Of a stretch of DNA of 64,000 nucleotides, positions 33,201-45,200 are shown one piece after another. The stretch covers positions 20,420,944-20,484,943 of the forward strand of contig OX459098.1 in assembly GCA_949775045.1 (NCBI GenBank), in the 5' to 3' direction. How positions within the stretch are numbered: position 1 is the first letter of the stretch; every line of letters begins with the position of its first letter. The notes below the pieces were generated by a model that was given only the letters and a program-made list of their open reading frames with translations, did no database searches and was not told the DNA's origin. Position numbers and translations under genes: made by a program. The stretch comes from Metridium senile. Taxonomy: Eukaryota > Cnidaria > Anthozoa > Actiniaria > Metridiidae.

Positions 33201-36200
33201 AATGCACAAGTGAACTATGTTTCGTACAGAGGCTCTCGCTCCGATGATCCAGAACCTTTGACGTACAAGCGAGAGCGTATGCTCGGTTCCCGAATGACCT
33301 GCTAATTGATGATAGTAGCGGATGATAAGATCAGCAACATGATGCTTTCTCGGGATTATGATGGGGTGCTTTGCGGCGGCGTCAATTGTTGATCGTTGAA
33401 GTCGCCCTCCTACGACGATTAAGTCATCTTTCATCGTTGGATCTAGTTTGTGTAGACTGCTTGTCTTTTTTATCGTCTGTGGAATACTGGTTTCCTTCGT
33501 AGCTTGTTTAAGTACTGCAAATTCTTCGCTGAAACCTCGTCTTTGGACGTGCTCGAGAATTTTGACTTCTGCCGTGTTGAGTTCTGCTAAACTCAACGGC
33601 TGGATTGATTTGATATCTTGGTTGTGGCGAGTTGGTTCCTTACCTCCACTTTTCCGCACGCGTTCCTGTAAGTTTCTCTTGTAGCGTAATATCCAGGCTG
33701 TAACTCGTCTGAGCCGTTTCCAGGAGGAGAACTTCTCTATTATATGGTTCATTGTGTCGTCTTTATTGGAGTCGTTAACGTAAACTTGTGAATCCTTCTT
33801 TACCTCCGGATCGTCGCATGAGACAGCTTCGATGCTTGCGGGTCGTTGTGGCCATGTATCTTCTGCTTGTCGTAAGAATGAAGGGCCATTTGTCCACCGC
33901 TCGTTGCTTAGAAGCTCGTTGATTGACATACCTCTCGACGCTTCGTCCGCTGGGTTCTGTGAGGTGTCTACATATCTCCATTGTGTAGGTTTTGATCTTT
34001 CATGGATAGCTGCTACACGATTCGCTACGAACACTTGGAATCTTTTGTCTTGATTCTCGATATAGCGGATCACGCAGGTGCTGTCCGTCCAGAATGTAGA
34101 CTTGGCGATCGGTAGGTCGATTTCTTTACTAATCATTTGGTCAAGCCGTGTTGCCAGAACTGCTGCCGATAGCTCCATTCTGGGTATCGTCATTGTCTTG
34201 AGGGGGGCTAACCTGGACTTGGCCATAATGAGGGAGCAATGAACCTTGTCGTTGATGTCAATCTGACGGAGATACGAGACTGCGCCGTATCCTTTTGTAG
34301 ATGCGTCTGAGAAATGATGCAACTCGTACCTTTGCACATCAGATAAACCGGTAGCTGGCTTAAATGCTCAAGGTATCGAGAACTGTTCCAGCTGTGGAAG
34401 TTCTTTTAGCCATGACTTCCACTTTACTTGGTCGTCTTCTGAGATTTCGTCGTCCCATCCTATACCTCTTCGACATAAATCTTGAAGAATTGCCTTGGCG
34501 GGTAGTACACATGGCGAGACGAAACCGAGTGGATCGTAGATTGAGCTTATGATCGATAGGAGACCCCTTCTGTTGGTTGGCTTGTCCTTTGGAACAATCT
34601 TATACGTAAACGTATCTTCTTTGACGTTCCATTGGACTCCCAGCTCTCTTTCGTTCAGATTTGCAATATCAAAATCGAGTGTTTTCATTGAAGTCGCTCT
34701 CTCTGATTCCGGTAGCGAACTCAATAGTTCCTTGGAATTGGATACGAACTTGGTGAGTCGAAATCCCCCTTTTGCTAGTAGCTCTCGAAGGTCGGAGGCG
34801 AGCCTTATACCTTCCTTCTCTGTAGCTGTTGAGTGTAGGCAGTCGTCTACGTAGAAACTCTTATTGACGGCATTGATTACGGATTGGTCGTAAATCTTCT
34901 CGTTGTCTTGTGCTGTTTTCTTTAGAGCATAGTTAGCACAACTTGGTGATGACACACTACCAAACAAGTGTACAAGCATACGGTACTCTTCTGGTTCTGC
35001 AGCTAAGTTTCCTTGTGGCCACCAGAGATAACGTAAGTAGTTGCAGTCGCTTGGTCGTACTCTAACTTGGTAGAACATCGATTCTATATCAGAGATGAAA
35101 GCGATTGGTTCTTTACGAAACCTCGTTAATACTCCGACTAGTGAATTCGTCAAATCCGGCCCCTGTAAGAGCTGTTCATTCAACGAAGTCCCTTTGTACT
35201 TTGCTTGACAATCATACACGACGCGTACTTTAGGTTTAGCAGCGGTTGGCATGATAGGATGGTGCGGGAGGTAGTAGCAATTTTTACCAGCGTCCAGTTC
35301 CTCTGGCTTGACTTTCTCTGCATAGTTCTTTGAGAGAAGGTTGTTCATAAATTCTGTGTATTTTTGGTGTAGCGTTTCATCTGATGCTAACCGTTTCTTC
35401 AGCGTCTGGAGTCTGTTTTCGGCTAGCACGCGATTGTTTTCTAGGGAGGATGAGTTAGTTTTCCATGGTAGGGCTATTTCGTAATGTCCATTCTTCAAAC
35501 AGACTGTCTCTTTCATTACTCGTAGCGCTCTTTTGTCATTTTGGGATGGTGATAGGTTGTTGTCGTAGTTCGTGTCGTTGAACTCCATGTTGCAGTAGGT
35601 CTCGAATTGCTGGCTTAGATCTTGTATTTCTCTGGTTGCGATGGAGTTAACTGTGGCATTGCGTGTATGTAGGGGACCATTTAGGGGACCATTTAGCACC
35701 CATCCAAATACCGTGCGTACGGCGTAAGGTCCTCCATTTTGACTTGGTTTTACTTCTTTTGGTTGTAAGGCGGCAGGGCAATCGTTCCCAATTAGGAGGC
35801 CGATTTCTGCGTTTATTGATTCGATGTTTACTCCCTTTAGATGTGGCCATTTTGATACGTCATGTTGTTTGCCAATAGCGTTGGTGGACACGGGTAAGCT
35901 GGGTCGAGAATATACTGATGGAAGGTCTATGGTAACTATACCAGATAAATCGGCGACTTCTAAGTCTATGAGGGTACATTGAATTGGTTCATCTTTGGCG
36001 TTAAGTGTCGTTAACGATAGTTCTGCCTTCTTTCCTTTCGCAGCTAGTTGTCTCAATATATCACTTGTGCAAAACGACGTGTTAGAACCGCTGTCCAGTA
36101 AGGCGTACGTTTCAATTATCTTGTTATGTCCCTTTGCTTTAACTTGTACAGGAACTATTGGCAATCCTACGATTGGGCCACTGTTGGAAAAGGTTTCTAA

Positions 36201-39200
36201 GGTGACATTCGTTTTGATACAGGAATTGTTCGCTTGCCTTTCGTCAATTCCAGGGCTTGGAATGGGTTTTTTCGTACTGTCTGGGGTGTTCCCTTTCTCC
36301 TTGTCGTGCAGAAACGTAGAGTGTTTCTTCTCACAACCTTCTACGCGACAGAAGCTTCTCTTCGTACATTCGTTGACATAATGGCCTGGAGTTAAACAGT
36401 TGATGCATAGTCTTTTCGATCTGACAAATTGGTAGCGTTCAGGTACCTTTAATGCCTTGAAATCGTTGCATTGCGAAAGCCAGTGGTTCTTGTCGCATGA
36501 TGGGCATTTAATGGAAGCCTTATTTGAGGACGATGTATATCGATCAGGTGTTTTTTGTGTCCTCGTAACTTCTGTGGCAAATGCTTTAAATCCGTTCCTT
36601 CTACTTTGTTGTGGCTTGAATTGCGGTTTTGCATCTGACGACAGTTTGCCGAAGATGGGGTGATTCGCTACTCTTGCTCTCACTGTTACAAATTCCGTTA
36701 TGTCGGCTAGGTTTGGATCTCTGTTTTCTTTGATGGTAATGGCGTCGACCTTTTCTCTCCATCTCTGTCTTAGGTTGTAGGGCAGTTTTTCTACGATTTT
36801 TCTAAGACTGTCAGGGTTCTCAAGTCTGTTGAGGTATCCTATTTCCCGTAAGGTGTTGCTGCAGCTTGTTAGAACAATTGAGAGGCTGCGTAGTGCGTCC
36901 GCATTCTCGCTCTGGATAGGTGGTCCGTTGGTTGCTCGTTCTACAAGTGCAGTTGCGATGTGGTATGGTTGCCCATATCTTTCGGCAAGGAGCGTCCTTG
37001 CTTTTGAATAACCTGACGCTTCTGGCATGGCTAGACAGCTTCGCACGAGCTCACGTACTTGACCGCTGGTGTACTGTACCAAATAGTAGAGGCGGGCGCT
37101 TTGACTTTGTGTCTTTCTTTCTACAAGGTGTTCAAAGGCTCTAATAAAGTCGTGGTACTCCGTCGGGTCACCGCTGAAGACTTGAAGTTCTGGTTGAGGC
37201 AGGGTGAGTGCGCTTATTGTCTCCTGTTGCTGTTTTATCAGGGCTTGTATTTGTCCTGTATGCTCTGGTTCTCTCGTTTTTTCTTTGCCTTCTTGATCTT
37301 TGATGGGCGTGCGGCAGGATGCCTCGACCTTGGGTTTTAACTCTTCGGCAGGCTTGACATCTGGTTTTGAGTTCTCGACGTCGTTAAGGGCATCTTCTTC
37401 CGCCTTTGCTTTTGCTAGCTCAATTTCTAGCTGTAGTTGGGCCTTTCGTTGCATTATTTTAAGCTCTTCGAGCTCTATTTCATGTAGCTTCTTTAGGGCG
37501 GCGCTTTCCGCTTTTAAGATGGACTTCGTTGCACTGGCCTGTATTCTTCTATCGTTGAAGCTAAGACGCGATGCGGTCGAAACATTCGAGCCTACTTGGC
37601 TTGCGGAGTCTTCTGGATGAATGTCTACCTGAACTTTATTCACCCAACTGGAGGCTTCCAACGCCGCCGTCCAGAGGTCCACGTTTTCTTCGAGTTGTGT
37701 TACTTGGTTTTGTACCATTTCAAAGTACTCTGATGACTCCTCTATTAACTCTGAGTCAGACAATTGCTCATGGTATGCCTTGTGTGCGGTTGCGAAATTT
37801 AAAAATTGTTCCTTAAGTTCAGACATTTTTTGTTCAACAGTATTTTCATTGTTCCTTTCATTTTGACGCATGAGATGGATAATTTCCTTTACTCTCTTTG
37901 TTATTCCAGCCTTAGCGTGACCCCTTGCTCTTTTCAGTTCGGGATCCATGGCAACGATAGATAATCGGATGTTAATCTATCAATAGCGAATTATCAGATA
38001 CTTGATTCAAGAGGATTACGCTTATCTTCTTCAAGTAGTGATGAAATCAGGGTGTGTCATTCGTTGGTGTCGAATATCTTATGACGTAGCGGAATAGACT
38101 TGTTTCGATGTCAACAATAGGTAGCAGTGTTTGTTAATCTTCCTCTGACGACTAGCGACGATAGCCAATGTTTTTGATAAGTAGACAAATTCGAACTAAT
38201 GTAACTGCTCGGAGCTAACGGAGGTTGCGGATATTCCAAAGCCCTCAAACAGTCACAGGTCTCTTGGTACAAGTTAGCAAGTCGAACTCAACGGGTTGAT
38301 TTAAGTCGATTTAATATGCACAATCAATCAAACAAATAATCACAGTTTCTTATAGAATGTACTAAATAACAATACTTGGACTGGTAGAATCAACAATCTC
38401 GGGACGCGATACCAAAATTGATGAGATGATTATAGAAATTGCACTGAGCAATGTTCATAGGATAAACATAGTTGACAAATCGAAGATCATAGTTCAAACT
38501 GTGAAGGTTTGTAGATACGTAGGATTTGTTGGTAGGTTGGTGTAGAAATTTGTAGTTTGATGTAGATTTTGTAGCTTTTGTAGGTTTGTAGATACGTAGG
38601 ATTTGTTGGTAGGTTGGTGTAGAAATTTGTAGTTTGATGTAGATTTTGTAGCTTTTGTAGGTTTGTAGGTTCGAACTACAACAAATAGCAAGGATATATA
38701 AATTGTAGATTCTACCATGAATCGTGGATATAACACACATGCACAACTATATATATTATTGTAATTCAAATTACACGTTTGTAAGCGACATAAGGAGCAA
38801 GTAAATTGAGTACATACCTCCGATGGTATGACCGTGTATGTCACGTACATACGTGTTAGCTAATATAACTAAATTGAGCGTGAGCTCTACAATGTGTAAG
38901 CTAAATGCAGTTAAATCTACACTATACAACAAGTAGCGTTGCATGCAATGATTATGACTAAATATTACTAGCTATTCTTTATGCATAGCATGAAAGATAA
39001 ATCGTAGACTAAATATAAACTAATATATGATGTAGCATAACTAATGATTATTCTGAACATACACAACGACTTCTAACTTATAATAGTAAATAAGAGAAGC
39101 AAACTTACGTACTTTGGTTTACGCTTGTACCAATGAAGATAGCATAGTAGACGGTAGCTTCCACAATCTTTGTGGTAACGCAGGTAGCAACTAAATAATT

Positions 39201-42200
39201 CGCTAAATCAAACTTATATTTATACGCATTCGCGGGAAATGCCTTACATCTTTATTTAAGGTTTGACCAGGAAAGGCGCGTTGTGTCTGTGCATTCCGAG
39301 CTAAATTTGTTGCAAGTAAGGCGTTAACGGATATAGATAAATTTTGGGTGTATAATATAAGCTCGTAAATTAATTTTCCTGTACGTAAAGGAAACGAATA
39401 CATAGCATGCATTTTAGAACTAACATATTGTGCATGTATAGTTGTTTGGATAATAATAATTACTAGTCGGGGTACCCATGAAAAATTCACTACTTTTCCT
39501 AACGCTTGGGAGGCTCTTTGTAATGATTGGGCTACCTGTGTCAATGATAATCCAAGATGGCGGCCGAGGTGAGATCCCTGCGAGATGACTTTGATTTCTA
39601 GTTTTGCAAAGCATTAAATTTCTCGTTCCAATTTTCCCCCTGTTGCACCCACAATTATCTGTTCTTAGCATTTATGGAATTCGTCTGGTGGCAAAGTGGG
39701 CAGGTTTATTGGAATAAGATGTGGACATTTTTTGCTTAGCATATTACATATACATGATTTGTCTGCATTGGAAACATTCATGTATTTATGTATTTATTTT
39801 TTATAGTGGTTTGGATAATAATAACTATTTGTCTGTATTGGTAATATTCATGTATATTTTGTCTGTTTGTTTCAGATCACTAGTATTAGTTGCAGTTCAT
39901 GTCCCTGTTTAATGGCTACTAGTTCAGATACTGGACATATTGTTGTATGGGATTTATCTGATCAACTCAAGGTAACAATACTTTTACTGAATAAATAGAA
40001 CCTAATTGTGTAATTTTACAGTTTGTTTCACATTACTTTACATGATCGCGTTCCAAATTATGTTTGGAAATATTTATTTTTATTTTTTTTCGGTCCGGTA
40101 TCCTGTGATTCGCGCGCTGTGATTGGCTAGCGAGCGGGCCAGTTTTTCACGATCTGCCCGGTCCGCGGTATCCTGTTCGTTGGTACCATTTCTTCCCAGC
40201 GATATTAATTTTTGAAAAATCTTCTTTAAGGTTATTGTTAATTATGGTAATTTATCGAACAAAATAGTAGGAGATCTTTGACCAAAACACTGACAGAATG
40301 GACAGAATGTGATAACCGACTGAGAGAAAATTAAAAGCTACATGGCGAGCGTTTGTTCACATACCTCGATAATAGTTGAAAAATATACTTGTAGTTTTTA
40401 TCTTTCCTTGCATTGTAAACAACACAGCGGTGAATTGAGCTATCTTTCTTGATGAGATATGTCTTTGCTTTTCAGTCACTTTTAAAATGCTATAAATTCA
40501 CGAGAAGTTTATGTACAAAGTCTACAACGTTTTTGAAGTAAGGAAGTGTTCTTGTCTTTCTTTTTCTGCACACAAAAGGATAAACAATCTTGAAAAAGGT
40601 CGATTTGCTTGATTCAAAGTCCTGTCAGCGATCCTAATGCTTTCAACTTTCATCTTCTTCATAAATTACGACACAGACAAATTAATTCCTTCAACAGTTG
40701 TGGGTGACTTCGACTAAATTTCTTATTTCTTGTCATTTATCGAAAAATAAGCTTCAGTAGGCTTTTTTCTTGATGCAAACGTCCACAAGAACGACGAATT
40801 TCAACTCGTTTCAACATCCATCTCGGTTCACTCAGTGTTCGTGTCAGCTAAAATCCTTTGTAAAACTTGTTTTTTGTTTCTTGACTTTCTTTGATGTTGA
40901 GATATAAACAAAACCCTTTCTCTTTAAACGATATTTGATTTGGAATGATGGAGAAAGCTGCAGTAATTTAAAATATTTTGGCATTAAAATTTCTGTAAGT
41001 TTGTCGAGGCGCCGTCACACTGAATGAAAACCGGTTTCTGACAACCCGCTCTTTTTCAGTAAAACTACTGGGAAGCCATTTGAAAGCAACGCGCGTTGTA
41101 CAAATATCAAAAACATTAATAGAGAGAGAATAAAAAAAAAAAAATAAGTTATTTACCGGCTAGAGGTCGGTCCGTATAGTGAAAAACTGCCCGAGGTCTT
41201 GGATGTACGGACCTCGGCGGACCTCGGTCCGTACATCCAAGACCTCGGGCAGTTTTTCACTATACGGACCTCCCAGCCGGTAAATAACATATATATATTA
41301 TTAATACTCAACATAACCAAGTTCTGCATACATTCATTATTCATATTTTATATTATATTAATGGAAACTAGCGAGTAAACTAGTATAGGCTGTGTGGGTG
41401 TTTGATATAAATGATAGGTAATAGAATGAATTTTGTAACACTGTTAAAAATGTTGTATTAACTTTACTGACATTTTGAGCTTTAGCCCTTCGTCGGAGTT
41501 ATTTTGATTTATTCACTTCCTTGTGATGTTCATTCATTCATTTACCAATCTATTTATATGCCTGTCCATCCATCCATTCTTACATTTATTGGTTCATAGC
41601 ATATCAGTCTCATATTTTGTTCATCTCTACCACCAGGTATACTCTCAGTTCATGGTAGATTCAGATCCAGAAGCCAAACAAGGAAAGAGCAGAGACTTGT
41701 CATCTGTCCCAGAAGCCTGGTCTAACACTCCTGATACCGACGAGCCCATAGTACTAGACCCAATAGATGATTCTCAAGGAATGAATACCTCACCAATACA
41801 AGAACCACCTTCTCCTGATGAAACAGTAGCCCATTTGCCTGAAGTTGACACCAACACGGAACCTCTGCAAAGACAAGAACATGGTGGAGATAGCAGTAAA
41901 GAGATTGGAGAAAGTCAGGATGAATGTAGACCAAAACAATCAAGTGAAGTGAAAAACCATGAAAGTGAAGGCAATGAAGAGGTAGAAGGAAATAAGACTG
42001 ACAATATAGCAAAGGAACCAAGCATGCAAGCCGTTAATGATGGTGGAACAAGCAGCAATGATGTTGATGAAAGTAATGCAAACGATCAGGGTAAAGTTGA
42101 CAGTAGTGGTCAAGTACTAGAAGAAAATAATGGTATTCAAAACAAGCAGCATACTATAGGTGACACATCAGAGGTCATTCTTGGCCAAGGTTGTAATGTA

Positions 42201-45200
42201 GAAGAAGACGTAATTGAGGTTTCATGTGAGTTTAATGAAGACTATAGTACAACATCACCTATTATTGAGGAACCTGAAGAAACAAGTGCTGGGATAGTTG
42301 AAGAACCTGCTGCTCTACAAACAGAATCAAATGATGGAAGTAAGTAGACATTATAATGAATGAAAAATAAGATTAAGGTCACCATTCATTTATCCCTTTT
42401 ATGTACCAGAACTACCGTATTCATTGTTTGATATTCATGTCCTAATAGATCTTTCCAAAATTATTTTCATGAAACAATTCATTCAATTTGAGTGGGTTAA
42501 ATAGAGTGAGTGTAATTCAATCACTTCAGCCTCAACTTGAATTGAATTTAGGAAAGGTCTATGAGCAAAGTTATTGTGCTGAAAATGTACATAATTGGTT
42601 CTGGATCACAGAAGTAAATCCCTTTATCATTTTTTCTGCAAGTATTCTAGCAACAGATAAAACAATGAAGTATATACCGAGCCTTACTTACACGACTTGA
42701 TGACATAGTGGCTACGCATTCCCAGAATGCAGTAGCCACAAAAACTAATCTTGGATTTATGTTTAAGGACACAATGAACGGGCTCTTTAATTTGTCTTTT
42801 TCACAGTTATTGTGGGAACAATAGTTGATGATTGTAGCAATTGTTGCTTTGATCTACAATAAACTTCTGGAACTCAATAACTGTTGTTTAGCTAGATGTA
42901 TCTTGAATCTCTTTCAGAAACCGTAACAGAAGATGATGAAGCTACTACTGCAGATAATCCCAAATCACAAAGTTTACATGTTACAGCCTCTGCAATAATG
43001 TGCCCACCAGATCAAGATCATCAACATCTTAAAAAACTACACACTGTAGAACACAAACCAGTAGTTATAGCAGGGATTCATCCATGTCTTAATTATAGCA
43101 GTGATAATGATAAAACACCTTATTTGTTATTATTTGATGCATCATCTGAGAAGAAGCCAGCTACAACTAAGACGGATAAAGCACCACATGTAACCACCAT
43201 GAAAACAGGATCTAAAGTAGCAAGTACACAGCAATATGGCGGCAGTCAAGAGGACTTGTATAGTATACTAAGTAGTGATGATGATTTTGACCAGGAATTA
43301 ATGATGACTGCACCAGCAACCATGCATTCTTCTCTCATTAAGAAATGTGCAGAAGCAATAGCAGGAAAACCAGAGCAACATAATGATGAAGTTAAAATGA
43401 AACAACATAATGTAATACAGAAATTAACATTTCCAAGTGATACAGCTGAGTATAATAGTACTGTTTCTCAAATTATTCCTTGTTTAGATGGGCATCATGT
43501 TTTAGTTGTTGTCCATCTACAAGAACAGAGACAGTCCAGTGAGATATCATCTCAAGGAGAAAGTACCGTCTACCTTGATCATGAATTGAATGGCAAATCT
43601 TGTACAATATGTAATGAAGACGTTTTTAATAGATATCGCAATACTGAAGGATGTTTGCTTCTACTTTATCAACTCATATTGAGTAATAATAGTTCACCAA
43701 CACTTTCAGAACCTTTAACTTGGAAAAAACTATCATCAGATAATTGTTTATCCAACGTTATAGGCATTCCTGTGGATTCTATGAAACAATTAGATTATTC
43801 AAAAGGATTATTTGTTTGTGATATAGATGATGACTTTAATCCATCTATTGCGAATGCGGCAACATGTAGTGGACGGTTTGCTGGTATCACACAAGATGGT
43901 AGTATTCTAATTCTCAATGCCAATACATTAGATACATTAACAAAGTTTTCACCAACTGGTGTGGTTAATGCTGTTGATAACAGGTTTAATGACATTGTAT
44001 ACTGCCCTGGTATTGATTGTTTATGTTGCTCAACGCCACAAGGGAATTTATACTTTTTAAGTTTAGTTCATAATCATGAGAGGACAGATAGTGAAGGAAC
44101 TTGTCAAGGGATGCTTAATGGTGCTGATGCTTTAATAGGTAAGCTAATGGGCCAAATTAGAAACCAATCATTTTTGTAATGTTTATTGAATTTGTGTAAC
44201 CACCTTAAATAAGGTTTGTATGTATATAAATGTCTCAAAGATGATGGCTATGTTGGTGGTGATGATGATGGTGGTGGTAATGATGGTGGTAGTAAGGATG
44301 ATGGTGGTGGTGGTTGGTGGTGGTGGTAATGATTATGGTAATGATGATGATGATGATAATGGCTATGATAATGGTTAAGGTGTTGGTAATTGTGATGGGG
44401 TGGTAGTGGTGATGATGATGGTGGTGGTGGTGGTAATGATTATGGTAATGATGATGATGATAATGGCTATGATAATGGTTAAGGTGTTGGCAATTGTGAT
44501 GGGGTGGTAGTGATGATGGTGGTGGTGGTGGTAATGATTATGGTAATGATAATGGCTATGATAATGGTTAAGGTGTTGGCAATTGTGATGGGGTGGTAGT
44601 GGTGGTGGTGGTGGTGGTGGTGGTGGTGGTGGTAATGATTATGGTAATGATGATAATGGCTATGATGGTGGTGGTAAAGATCAAAGAATACTGGCGATGT
44701 TTTAGGTGATGGTTATTGTGATGGTGGTTGTGGTTGTGTGGTGGTGTTGATAATGGCAGTGGCAGTGATGCTGGTAATGATGCTTCAATTATTATGATAA
44801 GGATGATGTTAATGATGACAAGAAATATAGTGCCAATCATGAAAATAATTTAAATTTTATGTACTAACAAAGTCATAGAATAAAAGTTATTAGTATAATA
44901 AGTGAAATCATGATAGTGGTAATGATGGTGGTTCAGGATGCTAATGTTCAGTGTTTGTATTTCCATAGAATCAATAAGCCTATCGGAGGAGTGTACCATA
45001 CAAAGTTTACTCAAAATGTTACAGAAAACAGAGTTTGAGAACCTAGTTCCAAGGTTTACTGCTATTGTTCCTCCATCTTGGTCTGAAGTACAACAAGAAC
45101 AACAACAACGACAGCACCCTCAACACCTACATCAACAAAGCCTTGGAGATGCTACATTACATACTAGGACATGGAGACTACAGCCAGAGGGGAAAAAGTA

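Larger units (their letters stand above)
32086..39653 (-). mobile_element. BEL/Pao LTR retrotransposon in BIRC6 intron 8, antisense
   Basis: Order on the minus strand: candidate 5' LTR (39653-38419), primer-binding-like TGG site at 38414, gag-protease-reverse transcriptase frame (37949-34368), RNase H-integrase frame (34337-32178). A purine-rich stretch (AAGGGG) follows at ~32090. Domain content and order are those of BEL/Pao. No second LTR is visible to the left, so the 3' end is truncated or the copy is incomplete. One in-frame TGA divides the polyprotein. Outer limits are approximate. Confidence 0.85.

Noticed and set aside
32203..37816. Many plus-strand open frames opposite the BEL element
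   Set aside because: Antisense shadows of the pol frames with no recognisable domains.
32086..39653. Endogenous retrovirus with envelope
   Set aside because: No envelope-like frame; gene order and DUF1759/DUF5641-type regions fit BEL/Pao.
41405..41510. GAGCTTTAGCCCTTCGTCGG sequence as a gene part
   Set aside because: Looks like the end of a dispersed retroelement; too short and unbounded to annotate as its own element.
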